DNA from: Nostoc linckia FACHB-104
GTDB lineage: Bacteria; Cyanobacteriota; Cyanobacteriia; Cyanobacteriales; Nostocaceae
Reading direction: 5' to 3'
NCBI RefSeq assembly: GCF_014696615.1
Contig: NZ_JACJQJ010000004.1
Location: 62,001 to 126,000 of the forward strand
DNA length: 64,000 nt
Part shown: positions 8,472 through 18,591 of the stretch, piece after piece
Numbering within the stretch: position 1 is the first letter of the stretch
Layout of the letters: every line of letters starts with the position of its first letter
Translations under genes and position numbers: made by a program
The notes under the pieces: model-generated
Seen by the model: the letters and a program-made list of their open reading frames with translations, nothing else
What the model was told of the DNA's origin: nothing
Database searches by the model: none

Positions 8472-11400
8472 CTAGGCAGTAAAGTACTTCGCTACTGGAT
8501 GATAAGTAATAATCGCAGTAGTAGACTGTTCTGGATAAAGCTGCTCACTTTCATCCATATACAAGTTAATCCTGTCAGTCTCCAATAGAGCCAGTTGCTT
8601 GTACTGATCCTGAATATTCGGACAAGCGGGATAGCCGAAACTATAACGGGAGCCACGATAGCGTTGTGCCAAGATATCCCGAATATTATCCGGTTCCTCA
8701 GCCGTAAAACCCAACTCCCTACGAATGCGGGCGTGTGTCCACTCTGCCAAGGCTTCTGCTACTTGCACGGCTAAACCGTGAAAATATAAATAATCAGTGT
8801 ATTGATTATCTGCAAATAACTTCTGGGCGTACTCAGTTGCAATCTCACCCACAGTCACCGCTTGCATTGGGAAGACATCAATTATTCCCGAATCCTTGGG
8901 TGCAAAGAAATCTGCAATACACAACCTTCTTGAAGATTTCTGCCGAGGAAATTCAAAACTTGCTTTTACCTCTGATTTTTCTGTACCTCTATGGTTTGGA
9001 TCATAAACATACAAAGTATTTCCCTCAGCTTGACAAGGAAAATACCCATAAATTACCTGAGGATGCAACAGATTCTCATTGAGAATCTGCTGTTTCCAAT
9101 GTTCTAAAATGGGGTAAACCTTTTCAGCTAAGAAAGATTGATACTCTTCCTTCGTTTGCTCCTTGGGTTTACGGAATTGCCATTGCCCCGCGATTAAGGC
9201 TTGCAAATCCATATACGAGAATATTTCCTCTAAAGAAATATCTTCCGGCTGCAACAACTTGGTTCCCCAAAAAGGTGGAGTCGGACGTTCAATATCCACC
9301 GCCACAGCTTCAGAACGTCTAGTATCAATTTCAGTTCTGAGTTCTGAGTTTTGAATTTTGAGTTTTGAGGTTTGAGTTTTGGCAGATGAGTCTTGAATTG
9401 CAGGTTCATCAGTGACGACTTCATCTAAAAATCCTTGCAAATCATCCCAATTACCAGCAGTTTTTGCTGGCATTAGTTTATCCATGAAATGCAAGTCAGA
9501 AAATGCATCTTTGCCATAAACTACTTTACCTTTGTAAGTGTTTTGGCAATCTTCATGCACAAATTTTGGAGTCAGCGCTGCACCACCTAAAATTACGGGG
9601 ACAGTAATTCCTTTCTCGTTGAAAACCTCTAAGTTTTCTTTCATGAAGGCGGTAGATTTTACCAACAAACCACTCATCGCAATACAATCAGGTTTGTGTT
9701 GTTCATAAGCTTGAATGATGCTTTCTACTGATTGTTTAATGCCTAAATTAATTACTTTGTAGCCGTTATTAGAAAGAATGATATCCACCAGGTTTTTACC
9801 AATGTCGTGGACATCACCTTTAACTGTGGCAATAATTAAGGTTCCTTTAGCATTATTTCCAGCTTCCGATTTTTCCATGAAAGGTTCGAGGTAAGCTACC
9901 GCCGCTTTCATAGTTTCGGCTGACTGCAAGACAAAGGGTAACTGCATTTGTCCGGAACCGAACAACTCACCCACAACTTTCATCCCATCCAATAGGAATG
10001 TGTTGATAACTTCTAGAGGAGGATAAATTTCTAAGGCTTTTTTCAGTTGTGTTTCTAAACCAATGCGTTCGCCGTCAATAATATGACGCTTCAAGCGTTC
10101 TTCGATGGGGAGATTTTGATCAACGCCTTTATCGCGTTTTGTTGTCACTCCCGCAAACACGGTGGTCAATTCCGCCAAAGGATCATAAACGCAGACATCA
10201 CCCTCAAATCGTCGCTCATCATAAATCAACTGCCGACAAATTTCTTGATGGCGTGGTTCAATCTTGGCAAGTGGTAAAATCTTGCTAGCGCTGACTATAG
10301 CCGCATCCATCCCCACATTCATCGCTTCATGTAAAAACATCGAATTGAGAACAATCCGGGCGGCAGGGCTAAGACCAAAGGATATATTAGAAACACCCAA
10401 AATTACATGACATCCTGGTAATTCTTGGCGAATGCGCTGAATTGCTTCAATGGTGGCTTTGCCGTTAGCTCTATCTTCTTCAATCCCTGTAGAGATAGGT
10501 AAGGCTAAGGTGTCAAAGAAAATTTCCTGGGGAGAAATGCCATATTCTACAGCTTGACGATAGGCACGTTGAGCGATCGCAAATTTTTGCTCGGCAGTGC
10601 GGGCCATTCCTTCTTCGTCAATTGTGCCAATTACTACCCCAGCACCGTATCTTTTAGCTAATTCCAACACCTTCAAGAAACGCGGTTCGCCATCTTCGTA
10701 GTTGGTGGAGTTGAGCAAACATTTACCACCAGCGACTTTTAAACCTGCTTCCATCTTTTCCCATTCAGTGGAATCAAGCATCAGGGGTAATGTGACATTA
10801 TTGACTATGCGCGAAACTAGTTCGTGCATATCCCTGACCCCATCACGTCCCACATAATCGACGTTAACATCTAAAACATGGGCACCCTCTTTTACCTGGG
10901 CCCTGGCCATAGAAACCAGTCCATCCCAATCTTCCGCGTTCAGCAATTCGCGGCATTTTTTGGAACCACTGGCGTTGAGGCGTTCGCCCACAATTAAGAA
11001 AGAGTTATCTTGATCGTAGGGCTGAGTGGTGTAAATTGATGCGGCTGCTGGTTCTAAGCTTGGCTGTCTAACTTTCGGCTTTAGTTCTTTGGCAATTTCT
11101 GCTAATTGTTGAATGTGTTCTGGACGTGTCCCACAGCAACCCCCAATCACTTGGACACCCAAATCTTCAACAAAATGCATCAAAGACATCCGCAATTCCA
11201 TTGGTGTTAAGCGGTAGTGTGCTTTACCGCCGATGTTTTCCGGTAAACCTGCATTAGGAATACAAGAAACAGTAAAAGGTGAATGTTCTGCCAGATATTT
11301 AATATGTGGCTTCATCAAATCTGGGCCAGTAGCACAGTTGAGACCGAGAATATCAATGGCGTAAGGTGCCAAAATTGTGAGAACAGCGCTGATTTCAGTT

Positions 11401-12026
11401 CCTACCAGCATCGTCCCCATACTTTCCATTGTCACCGACACCATCAACGGGCGGCGATCGCCTTTTTTGGCAAAAATTTCTTCAATACCATTGAGTGCAG
11501 CTTTAATTTGCAACACATCTTGGCAAGTCTCGACAAGAAATAAATCAACGCCACCATCCCACAGCGCTTCTGCTTGTTCTGCAAAGGCTGTTTTCAAGGT
11601 GTCAAAGTCGATATGTCCCAAAGTAGGGAGTTTAGTTGTGGGGCCAATAGAACCCGCAACAAACCGGGGTTTTTCTGGCGTAGAAAATTCTGCTGCTACA
11701 CTCTTGGCTAATTCTGCGGCTTTCTTGTTCAGGTAATATGTCTGATCCGCCAAATCATATTCTGCCAAAACAATCGAAGTCGCACCAAAAGTATCCGTTT
11801 CAATGACATCTGCACCCGCAGCCAGAAAATCACGGTGAACTTTGGCGACAGCTTCGGGTTTAGTATGAATGAGGTATTCGTTACAACCTTCATACTGCGG
11901 CCCGCCGAAATCGTCAGCAGTCAGGTTTTGGGTTTGCAGATTAGTACCCATTGCACCATCAAAGACAATAACTGGCGCATCTGGACTATGCAAGCGTTCA
12001 AGAAAAGACTGAGTAATATTTGCCAT
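8472..12026 (-). CDS. metH: Cobalamin-dependent methionine synthase MetH
   Basis: A 1184-aa, four-module enzyme that moves a methyl group from 5-methyl-THF to homocysteine through cobalamin. In order: the homocysteine-binding barrel with Zn-ligand cysteines in GLNCATGP (about residue 231) and GGCCGTRP (about 297-298); the pterin-binding barrel ([14 protein letters not shown], about 345 on); the B12 cap and Rossmann domain with the cobalt-ligating motif DVHDIGK at about 737-743; and the SAM-dependent activation domain ending with [10 protein letters not shown]. The linker before the activation domain (about residues 881-898) is written in TTYTGAR heptamer repeats, an unusual in-frame insertion. 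The ATG at 12026 gives the usual N-terminus. No B12 riboswitch was recognised upstream. Confidence 0.96.
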   Translation of the reverse strand: MANITQSFLERLHSPDAPVIVFDGAMGTNLQTQNLTADDFGGPQYEGCNEYLIHTKPEAVAKVHRDFLAAGADVIETDTFGATSIVLAEYDLADQTYYLNKKAAELAKSVAAEFSTPEKPRFVAGSIGPTTKLPTLGHIDFDTLKTAFAEQAEALWDGGVDLFLVETCQDVLQIKAALNGIEEIFAKKGDRRPLMVSVTMESMGTMLVGTEISAVLTILAPYAIDILGLNCATGPDLMKPHIKYLAEHSPFTVSCIPNAGLPENIGGKAHYRLTPMELRMSLMHFVEDLGVQVIGGCCGTRPEHIQQLAEIAKELKPKVRQPSLEPAAASIYTTQPYDQDNSFLIVGERLNASGSKKCRELLNAEDWDGLVSMARAQVKEGAHVLDVNVDYVGRDGVRDMHELVSRIVNNVTLPLMLDSTEWEKMEAGLKVAGGKCLLNSTNYEDGEPRFLKVLELAKRYGAGVVIGTIDEEGMARTAEQKFAIAQRAYRQAVEYGISPQEIFFDTLALPISTGIEEDRANGKATIEAIQRIRQELPGCHVILGVSNISFGLSPAARIVLNSMFLHEAMNVGMDAAIVSASKILPLAKIEPRHQEICRQLIYDERRFEGDVCVYDPLAELTTVFAGVTTKRDKGVDQNLPIEERLKRHIIDGERIGLETQLKKALEIYPPLEVINTFLLDGMKVVGELFGSGQMQLPFVLQSAETMKAAVAYLEPFMEKSEAGNNAKGTLIIATVKGDVHDIGKNLVDIILSNNGYKVINLGIKQSVESIIQAYEQHKPDCIAMSGLLVKSTAFMKENLEVFNEKGITVPVILGGAALTPKFVHEDCQNTYKGKVVYGKDAFSDLHFMDKLMPAKTAGNWDDLQGFLDEVVTDEPAIQDSSAKTQTSKLKIQNSELRTEIDTRRSEAVAVDIERPTPPFWGTKLLQPEDISLEEIFSYMDLQALIAGQWQFRKPKEQTKEEYQSFLAEKVYPILEHWKQQILNENLLHPQVIYGYFPCQAEGNTLYVYDPNHRGTEKSEVKASFEFPRQKSSRRLCIADFFAPKDSGIIDVFPMQAVTVGEIATEYAQKLFADNQYTDYLYFHGLAVQVAEALAEWTHARIRRELGFTAEEPDNIRDILAQRYRGSRYSFGYPACPNIQDQYKQLALLETDRINLYMDESEQLYPEQSTTAIITYHPVAKYFTA
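9335..9383. repeat. Seven tandem TTYTGAR heptamers inside metH
   Basis: Units in order on the plus strand: TTCTGAG, TTCTGAG, TTTTGAA, TTTTGAG, TTTTGAG, GTTTGAG, TTTTGGC. They lie in frame within the linker between the B12 and activation domains, encoding [12 protein letters not shown]-like residues on the minus strand. The same unit type flanks the stop of the NACHT gene at 62696-62716. Confidence 0.8.
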
Positions 12027-12220
12027 GCGGAAATTAATTAGTCCTGTATTATTTAGACCTAACTTAATTATTTTCTAAAATTTACAAATTTTCGGCAGGC
12101 TGGAATAAAATCAGACATTGTTGGGGATTGGGCATGGGACATTGGGCATGGTAATAGGTAATTGGTAATTGGATTTGTCATCTCCCTCATCCCCAGTCCC
12201 CAGTCCCCAGTCCCCAATCC

Positions 12221-13126
12221 CTAATTCTCCTCATGGTGCGATCGCTCCCGTATCCAATCTAATAAAATCGGGTTGACTAATTCTGGTGCTTCGTCTTGGG
12301 GACAATGTCCTACGCCTTCGAGGGGAATAAACTTTTGTACTTGGGGGTAGTTGGCTAATTCTCTACCTAAAGCTATTGGTTCCCAAGGATCGGCTGTTCC
12401 CCAAATAATAATTGCTGGACAGGGTAGTACAGGTAAAAGGTCTTCTGGTAAGGGGCCTGTGGAATAACTAGTAAAAGCTAAAAATACTGCTACTGCACCC
12501 GGATCTCTAGCTGGTGCAGTTAAAATATCTACTAACTCGTCTGTCACCGCCTCAGAGTTAGCGTAGGCTTGCAAAAGAATTTTTCTGACTGTTTTTGGTT
12601 TAGCAACTTGATTAAAAAAGAATTCGCCAATTGGTTTGATAGATAATAGGCGCTGAAGCAAGGGTGCGCCAACACGACGCGACCAAGATAAACCTGCCCG
12701 TTTGCGATCGTGTAATAATCTCAATGAGCAGTTGAGCAATGCTACCCCTAACGCTATCTCTGGGTTGCTAACTGCTGCTTGCATGGCCACAATACAGCCA
12801 ATAGAATTCCCGACTAAAAACGCAGGCCCACCTACTATCTCACGGCAAAAATCTGCTACTTGCTGTCCCCAATTTTCTAGGGTATAGGCAATTTTCTCAC
12901 CTGGCTTCGGTTTAGCTGAACTACCAAAGCCAATCAAATCAATGGCATAAACACGGCAATTTGCAGCTAATACGGGAATATTGTGCCGCCAGTGCCACCA
13001 AGAGGCTCCAAAGCCATGTATCATCACAACTGCTGGCCCAGCACTTCCTTGAGTTTGATAGGAAATGGAGAATTCTTGCCAAATCCAAGTTTTTGTTGCA
13101 GTAAATTCGTTGATAGAAGTCTTCAT
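12221..13126 (-). CDS. Alpha/beta-fold hydrolase
   Basis: A 301-aa single-domain alpha/beta hydrolase. HGFGASWWHWRHNIP near residue 40 forms the oxyanion-hole region. The nucleophile elbow is VGNSIGCIVA (Ser in GNSIG), the acid is in IIIWGTADPWEP, and the catalytic His is in GVGHCPQDEAPE. It has no signal peptide. The family includes cyanobacterial and plastid esterases and lipases; substrate cannot be told from sequence. It is monocistronic on minus, 195 bp beyond the metH start, with a GGGGACTGG-type repeat block between. The upstream side is a 1-kb gene-poor stretch. Confidence 0.85.
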   Translation of the reverse strand: MKTSINEFTATKTWIWQEFSISYQTQGSAGPAVVMIHGFGASWWHWRHNIPVLAANCRVYAIDLIGFGSSAKPKPGEKIAYTLENWGQQVADFCREIVGGPAFLVGNSIGCIVAMQAAVSNPEIALGVALLNCSLRLLHDRKRAGLSWSRRVGAPLLQRLLSIKPIGEFFFNQVAKPKTVRKILLQAYANSEAVTDELVDILTAPARDPGAVAVFLAFTSYSTGPLPEDLLPVLPCPAIIIWGTADPWEPIALGRELANYPQVQKFIPLEGVGHCPQDEAPELVNPILLDWIRERSHHEEN

Positions 13127-14171
13127 GAGCAGTTTGTGAAATATAGCTTACTAAATGCTGGAACCAGACCTAGATTGTTTTGCCATTGCCATATTTGTTG
13201 AATTTTTATAAAAATCTTGAAGATTTGAAAATAATTAGGTTCTATATGCAGGCTCTGAGAAAACACTGTAAAACCCTTAACAGACGGCATATTTTGCTTG
13301 GGCTGGGGTACTGTTGCTATTGATAATACTTCATATTTCTTCATACTATAAATTGTTTGCCGGATAAATTTTTCCTATTGTCTGGTCTATTTAAATTCTC
13401 CAGTTTTATATTAAAGGCATTACTTTGAGTGTAAGGGCTAATTTTCAACTATCTAGTATTTACACTTAAGCCCTGAGTATTTCTCACTACTTATTTTGTT
13501 GTATATTATTCTTGAAGGGCATCAGTAAATTTTCATATTTTAAATCAGTTGACATTTATTTCTTTATAAATGAATATAATTATAAGCTTATACTTTCCTC
13601 AAAGCTTGGTTTAGTAATGGCAGATAAATAATTGCTTTTATGGTTGTACACAGTAAAATGATGAGAAATTGTCATTTAAATCCACTACAGCTACGAGTAT
13701 TGCAGCTAAATTTATATTATTTGGAAGTGCAATTGAGAAAATAGCAGATAGGAGTTAATTTACTAACAAGATGATTGTTTAAATTGTTCGTAAATTCAAA
13801 GCAATCAATTACAACAAATAATTAAAATAATGGATTGAATTGGAGGAATATTCCTCTGATAAAGATTTTTTGACAATAGAATCGCAGCTTGAATTGTAGC
13901 TTATACCTTGAGTTCCAGCCTTTAGGGGTTTAAACCGATCTGCACTTATTTGTTTTATTTAGTGATTGCGTAAAATTTCTCATGTCATTAGCAAGAATTT
14001 ATGGGAATTATTACCAGTAGTAGATTCAGTAGTTTCCCAATTTACGATAACTAAATTCATCTATAAAATTATTGCATATTAAGCATCTGCCAAGGAGTCG
14101 TTTGCAACTAGGAAAGTGACGCGAAATTTGACGAATTTTTTTTGTTGCTAGTACCTCCGTTCTAGAAAAAA
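13127..14171. other. 1-kb AT-rich intergenic region
   Basis: No gene is supported. A 73-codon minus-strand frame at 13123-13344 has no family features. The region contains a perfect 14-bp palindrome GAGGAATATTCCTC at 13843-13856 and otherwise only AT-rich sequence. It should contain the promoters of the hydrolase (leftwards) and of the thioredoxin-fold gene (rightwards). Confidence 0.4.
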
Positions 14172-14726
14172 ATGACTATACTTGAATCAATTGATACTCC
14201 TGTTGGAAGCTATGCACCGGACTTTGAGTTGCCAGGGATTGACAATCAGGTACACCATCTGAGCCGTTATCTCAACAAGTTTCGTGCAGTTGCTGTAATT
14301 TCAATGTCTAACCATTGCCCTTATGTAAGCTTATATTTAGGTAGACTGAAAAAGATGCAGGCGGAATTTGCCAACATCGGTTTTACGCTGATTGGTATGA
14401 ATGGTAGTGCAACTTTTGGGCATCCAACAGAAAGCTTTGAAAATATGAAAGTTTTTGCCCAGCGTCACCAATTAAACTTCCCCTATCTATGGGACCCTAC
14501 CCAAGATGTCACCCGCAGCTTCGGTGCAAATAGAACACCTATGGCTTTTTTAATAGATAATATGGGTATAGTTCGCTACAAGGGCATGATTGACGATCAC
14601 CCTGACAGATCCTTAGGTGTGGGACAAGATTATTTAAAAAAAGCGATCGCATCGCTACTGAAAGGCCATAAAATATATCCACCAGAAACTGAGGCAGTAG
14701 GTACTTCAATAATGTGGCGTAACTAG
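14172..14726 (+). CDS. Thioredoxin-fold / AhpC-TSA-like family protein
   Basis: A 184-aa protein of the peroxiredoxin-like thioredoxin superfamily. APDFELPGIDN at residues 14-24 is the typical AhpC/TSA start. SNHCPYVSLYLGRL (Cys around residue 49) holds the only candidate redox cysteine, giving a single-Cys CPYV motif instead of CxxC. GANRTPMAFLIDN carries the cis-Pro loop. Members are usually annotated as thioredoxin-family proteins; biological substrate unknown. The gene lies 70 bp upstream of pyrH on the same strand and might be cotranscribed. Confidence 0.8.
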   Translation: MTILESIDTPVGSYAPDFELPGIDNQVHHLSRYLNKFRAVAVISMSNHCPYVSLYLGRLKKMQAEFANIGFTLIGMNGSATFGHPTESFENMKVFAQRHQLNFPYLWDPTQDVTRSFGANRTPMAFLIDNMGIVRYKGMIDDHPDRSLGVGQDYLKKAIASLLKGHKIYPPETEAVGTSIMWRN

Positions 14727-14796
14727 ACACAGATAGTCCCTGTACTGTTATCTTAAGTTGGAGGCAATTGCAACTTTTTCGACAAAGCGTAACTTC

Positions 14797-15525
14797 ATGG
14801 GAACGAATTACCGACGGGTTTTACTTAAACTGAGCGGTGAAGCTTTAATGGGCAACATGGGCTATGGCATTGATCCAGAAGTGGTCAAGGAAATAGCGCA
14901 AGAAGTAGGAGAGGTGGTAGCCACTGGCGTTCAGATCGCGATCGTCGTTGGCGGCGGCAATATTTTTCGAGGCGTGAAAGCGGCTTCGGCGGGGATGGAC
15001 CGGGCAACCGCTGACTACATCGGGATGATTGCCACGGTAATGAATGCCATGACGCTGCAAGATTCGCTAGAGCGAATGGGGATACAGACGCGAGTGCAAA
15101 CAGCGATCGCTATGCAAGAATTAGCTGAACCTTATATTCGTCGTCGTGCCATCCGTCATCTTGAAAAAGGACGGGTGGTAATTTTTGGCGCTGGTTCGGG
15201 AAATCCCTTCTTTACGACTGACACTACTGCGGCATTAAGAGCCGCAGAAATTGACGCAGAAGTGATTTTTAAAGCCACCAAGGTAGATGGAGTATATGAT
15301 GCTGACCCCCATATCTATCCTGATGCCAAACGTTACACCAGCCTCACCTACGCCCATGTTTTGGCTCAAGATTTGCGGGTAATGGATACTACCGCGATTG
15401 CCTTGTGTAAAGAAAATAATATCCCGATTCTTGTATTTGACTTAACGGTGCGAGGTAATATCCACCGGGCGGTCATGGGAGAATCGATCGGCACCCTTGT
15501 GGGAGGTTCTTGTGAAATTAGCTGA
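14797..15525 (+). CDS. pyrH: UMP kinase PyrH
   Basis: A 242-aa bacterial UMP kinase (amino-acid-kinase fold), making UDP from UMP. Motifs: [13 protein letters not shown] at the N-terminus, [21 protein letters not shown]-like loop ([17 protein letters not shown]), and the C-terminal FDLTVRGNI. The start is set at the ATG at 14797 (MGTNYRRV), the usual cyanobacterial N-terminus. An upstream TTG in the same frame would add 13 residues. The last 14 bp overlap the start of frr, so the two form a translationally coupled pair as in many bacteria. Confidence 0.95.
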   Translation: MGTNYRRVLLKLSGEALMGNMGYGIDPEVVKEIAQEVGEVVATGVQIAIVVGGGNIFRGVKAASAGMDRATADYIGMIATVMNAMTLQDSLERMGIQTRVQTAIAMQELAEPYIRRRAIRHLEKGRVVIFGAGSGNPFFTTDTTAALRAAEIDAEVIFKATKVDGVYDADPHIYPDAKRYTSLTYAHVLAQDLRVMDTTAIALCKENNIPILVFDLTVRGNIHRAVMGESIGTLVGGSCEIS

Positions 15526-16060
15526 AGCTGAGAGTACTATGCAAAAGACTGTTGAGGCAACTCAACGGGCTTTTAACACGATTCGTACTGGCCGTGCCAA
15601 TGCCAGCCTACTAGATAAGGTATTAGTAGAGTATTACGGTACACCTACTCCCTTAAAATCACTGGCAAATATCAGTACGCCTGATGCCTCAACCATTCTC
15701 ATTCAACCTTACGATCGCAGTAGCTTGAATATTGTGGAAAAGGCAATTTCCCTGTCAGATGTGGGTTTAACCCCCAGCAACGACGGTTCTGTAATTCGGC
15801 TGAATATACCGCCTCTGACAAGCGATCGCCGTAAAGAACTAGTCAAAATTGCTGCCAAGTATGCAGAAGAAGGTCGTGTTGGTATTCGCAACATCCGCCG
15901 CGATGCTTTAGATTCCATTCGCAAACAGGAAAAAAGCGCAGAAATTTCTGAGGATGAAGCTAGAGACCAACAAGATAAACTGCAAAAAATCACTAACAAA
16001 TACACTGCCAGAATCGACGAGTTATTGGCAGAAAAAGAAAAGGACATTTCGACTGTCTAA
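15512..16060 (+). CDS. frr: Ribosome recycling factor Frr
   Basis: A 182-aa ribosome recycling factor, which with EF-G splits post-termination ribosomes. The GTG at 15512 is chosen because it is preceded by a strong Shine-Dalgarno GGGAGG (15501-15506) lying inside pyrH, and it gives the expected N-terminus [17 protein letters not shown]. The signature [15 protein letters not shown], the hinge around [15 protein letters not shown], and the C-terminal helix [17 protein letters not shown] are intact. It overlaps pyrH by 14 bp and is followed by a heptamer array and a terminator hairpin. Confidence 0.95.
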   Translation: MKLAEAESTMQKTVEATQRAFNTIRTGRANASLLDKVLVEYYGTPTPLKSLANISTPDASTILIQPYDRSSLNIVEKAISLSDVGLTPSNDGSVIRLNIPPLTSDRRKELVKIAAKYAEEGRVGIRNIRRDALDSIRKQEKSAEISEDEARDQQDKLQKITNKYTARIDELLAEKEKDISTV

Positions 16061-16097
16061 GGAACTGGTAATGGGTAATGGGAAACAGGAGAATAAT

Positions 16098-16146
16098 TGT
16101 TGACTGTTGACTGTTGACTGTTGACTGTTGACTGTTGACTGTTGAC
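16098..16146. repeat. Seven perfect tandem TGTTGAC heptamers
   Basis: Seven consecutive copies of TGTTGAC (49 bp), a short tandemly repeated repetitive element of the kind known from heterocystous cyanobacteria. It lies between frr and its terminator hairpin. Confidence 0.9.
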
Positions 16147-16149
16147 AAT

Positions 16150-16197
16150 AAAACCACAGATATTCATCGATTTTTATCGGTTTTTATCTGTGGTTTT
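16150..16197. terminator. Bidirectional terminator between frr and pentapeptide gene
   Basis: AAAACCACAGATA (16150-16162) pairs perfectly with TATCTGTGGTTTT (16185-16197): a 13-bp stem with a 22-nt AT-rich loop and A/T tracts on both sides. It serves converging frr (plus) and the pentapeptide gene (minus), whose stop codon it touches. Confidence 0.85.
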
Positions 16198-16963
16198 AAT
16201 TTGATATGCTTTGATTGTTGATAGTCTGAGGAAATTCTGTATCTCTGAAGTTTGCCCCAGTGGTTATGGCATCATTAAGAATTGCGCCATCAAGCTTGGC
16301 TAAATAGAGGTTTGCCCGTTGTAAATTAGCTCCAGAAAGATTAGCGCCAGATAAATTAGCTGCGCTGAGAATTGCTTCTTTTAGATTAGCTCCAGAGAGG
16401 TTAGCGCCAGATAAATTAGCTGCACTGAGGATTGCTCCTTGCAAATTGGCGCTACAGAGATCAGCACCAGAGAGATTGGTTTGGTAAAGGTTTGTTTGTG
16501 CTAAATTTGCTTCAGTAAGTTTAGCCCCACTGATATTTGTATGGCTCAAATCTAGTTGCTCATTTTCCAAATCTTGTTTAGCATTTCTGTGAGCAATAAC
16601 TGTTAAAGCTGCTTGAATATCTGCACGAATTGTTAGGGTGTTACCTTGAATTTCTGCTTGAGATTGATTAGGAACATTATTTCGCACAAAATTAGTGAGA
16701 GCTTTCATAATTTGCCAATGGACTTTTGGCTCTGCTTGGGCAATTTTGGCTAAATCATCAAATACAGCTAAACTAATTTCTAAGTTTTCTAGCTCAAGTT
16801 TTTCAATGACTATTCTTAAAATTTCTTTATTAGAAATATCAGGAATTGTTGAATTTTTTTGTTGGCTATTACTTATAGCCAGATAAATTTTTTCTAAAAA
16901 ACTTATATTTTTATGATTCCAATTTTTGGCACTTTGGTAAGCAGTTACAAATACTTTCAACAT
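16196..16963 (-). CDS. Pentapeptide-repeat protein
   Basis: A 255-aa protein. The N-terminal half (to about residue 130) is helical and unrecognised. The C-terminal half is a run of A(N/D)LXX pentapeptides (LSGANLSGANL, LAQTNLYQTNL and so on), which fold as a right-handed quadrilateral beta-helix. Such proteins are abundant in cyanobacteria and mostly of unknown function. The DNA of the repeat shows near-identical 60-bp segments (ILSAANLSGANLSGANL occurs twice), so internal duplication is recent. The ATG at 16963 is preferred over a TTG two codons upstream. It converges on frr. Confidence 0.88.
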   Translation of the reverse strand: MLKVFVTAYQSAKNWNHKNISFLEKIYLAISNSQQKNSTIPDISNKEILRIVIEKLELENLEISLAVFDDLAKIAQAEPKVHWQIMKALTNFVRNNVPNQSQAEIQGNTLTIRADIQAALTVIAHRNAKQDLENEQLDLSHTNISGAKLTEANLAQTNLYQTNLSGADLCSANLQGAILSAANLSGANLSGANLKEAILSAANLSGANLSGANLQRANLYLAKLDGAILNDAITTGANFRDTEFPQTINNQSISN

Positions 16964-17244
16964 ACCCAAGATATTTTGAATAATTGAATATTCAGATAAA
17001 AAACAATATAACTGCTATGAGATTATATCATTAATTTCCCAAAAAGCTATTAATTGATTAGATTTAGCAATAATCAGTAATACAAATATCAGATTTAGTA
17101 AATTATTTACTCAGAATAAACTAAACTTCAAGCAACTGAGGAGGATAGTTGTGTAACTTATTTTTCTAGCTATAAATGAATATATATGCCATGAAAAGCA
17201 ACGTGGACATTCATATTACACAAAGTAAAATTATTTAATAAATT

Positions 17245-18444
17245 ATGCAAATGCAGGCAGATAAAAAGCCCATATCGAAAAACATAGTATTAATTGGTGG
17301 TGGTCACAGCCATGCAATTATGCTGAGGATGTTGGGGATGAAACCTCTACCTGGTGTGCATTTGAGTTTAATTACTATAAATTCAGATACACCTTATTCA
17401 GGAATGTTACCAGGACATATTGCTGGTTTCTACACCCACGATCAATGCCATATTGACTTACAAGCATTAGCTAAATTTGCTCAAGCAAAATTATATATTG
17501 ATCAAGTTGTTGGTTTAGATTTGCAAAACAATCAAGTAATTTGTGCTAACCACCCACCAATAGATTTTGATGTGTTATCTGTTGATATTGGTAGTACACC
17601 AGCCACAATATCTGTAGCAGATGGGACAGAATATGTAATACCAGCTAAACCAGTGTCAAAACTATTAGAACATTGGTATGAATTCCTCAAAATTGTCGAA
17701 GAAAATCCTCAAAAACCAATCGAGATTGCGATCGCAGGTGGTGGTGCTGGGGGTGTAGAGTTGGCGCTGGCGATGCAAGCACATTTACAGCAGATTATGG
17801 CGCAGTCGAGGATTCTGGAGGTTCATCTATTCCAGCGCGATCGCGAACTTATGCCTAAGCATCATTACTCAGTGAGACTGCTAGTTCAACAAATTCTCAC
17901 CCAACGAGGAATACAACCACATTTAGGAGAAACTGTCACTCAAGTTGCACCGTCGGTACATAGGGAAAAGTTAGAAGTATTGCAAATTAAATGTGAATCT
18001 GGGTTGACAGTAGAGTGCAACAAAATATTCTGGGTAACCCAAGCATCTGCACCACAGTGGTTAAAAACAACCGGATTGGGAACTGATGAGCAAGGCTTTA
18101 TTTTAGTAGATGACACATTGCGATCGCTCACCCACCCTCATGTATTTGCAGCAGGTGACATTGCAACAATGGTGAATCATCCTCGTCCTAAAGCTGGGGT
18201 ATTTGCTGTACGTCAAGGTAAACCCTTGTTTGAGAATTTGCGGCGGTTTGTACTTGGTAAGCCTCTCCAACCCTACATCCCACAGAAACAATATTTGAGT
18301 TTAATTGGTACAGGAGATGGAAAAGCGATCGCTACTAGAGGCGCATTTACCTTACCACCCCATAAATTATTGTGGTTTTGGAAAGATTGGCTTGACCGTC
18401 GCTTCATGCAACGCTTTAGTAAAGGACTAAAAATTAAAGGTTAA
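17245..18444 (+). CDS. FAD-dependent pyridine-nucleotide oxidoreductase of the SelD-associated type, standing alone
   Basis: A 399-aa flavoprotein. The FAD-binding motif is VLIGGGHSHAIMLRM (about residues 12-26), the NAD(P)H-binding motif is IAIAGGGAGGVELALA (about 162-177), and the second FAD motif is PHVFAAGDIATM (about 298-309). GGGHSHA together with PYSGMLPG is characteristic of the oxidoreductase family usually found fused to, or next to, selenophosphate synthetase SelD. Here the frame stops after FMQRFSKGLKIKG with no SelD domain, and none follows downstream. It may be an NDH-2-like or sulfide-quinone-reductase-like enzyme. Substrate unknown. Confidence 0.85.
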   Translation: MQMQADKKPISKNIVLIGGGHSHAIMLRMLGMKPLPGVHLSLITINSDTPYSGMLPGHIAGFYTHDQCHIDLQALAKFAQAKLYIDQVVGLDLQNNQVICANHPPIDFDVLSVDIGSTPATISVADGTEYVIPAKPVSKLLEHWYEFLKIVEENPQKPIEIAIAGGGAGGVELALAMQAHLQQIMAQSRILEVHLFQRDRELMPKHHYSVRLLVQQILTQRGIQPHLGETVTQVAPSVHREKLEVLQIKCESGLTVECNKIFWVTQASAPQWLKTTGLGTDEQGFILVDDTLRSLTHPHVFAAGDIATMVNHPRPKAGVFAVRQGKPLFENLRRFVLGKPLQPYIPQKQYLSLIGTGDGKAIATRGAFTLPPHKLLWFWKDWLDRRFMQRFSKGLKIKG

Positions 18445-18591
18445 GAAGTTTCCCTGAGAAAATATTCCTACGCTGATTTAATCGCGAACGGCAAATTTTT
18501 ATAAATTGCTAGCAACTTTACTGATGTATGATATGTAACAAAATATTACAGTATAAATATGTAAAAAAATAATTCCACAATTCAATATCTT

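Noticed and set aside
8735-12041. Several plus-strand open frames inside metH
   Set aside because: They lie entirely opposite a well-conserved 1184-aa gene and have no independent signatures.
12027-12220. Possible cobalamin riboswitch near metH
   Set aside because: The region upstream of the metH start is short, and I could not find the B12-box consensus. The sequence is mainly a GGGGACTGG/CCCCAGTCC dispersed repeat.
13123-13344. 73-codon minus-strand open frame upstream of the alpha/beta hydrolase
   Set aside because: No signal, membrane or family features, low-complexity AT-rich codons, and it overlaps the hydrolase start by a few bases; most likely chance.
16098-16146. Heptamer array considered as integration site or regulatory operator
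   Set aside because: It matches the known STRR class of simple repeats and sits behind a terminating gene; nothing links it to regulation.
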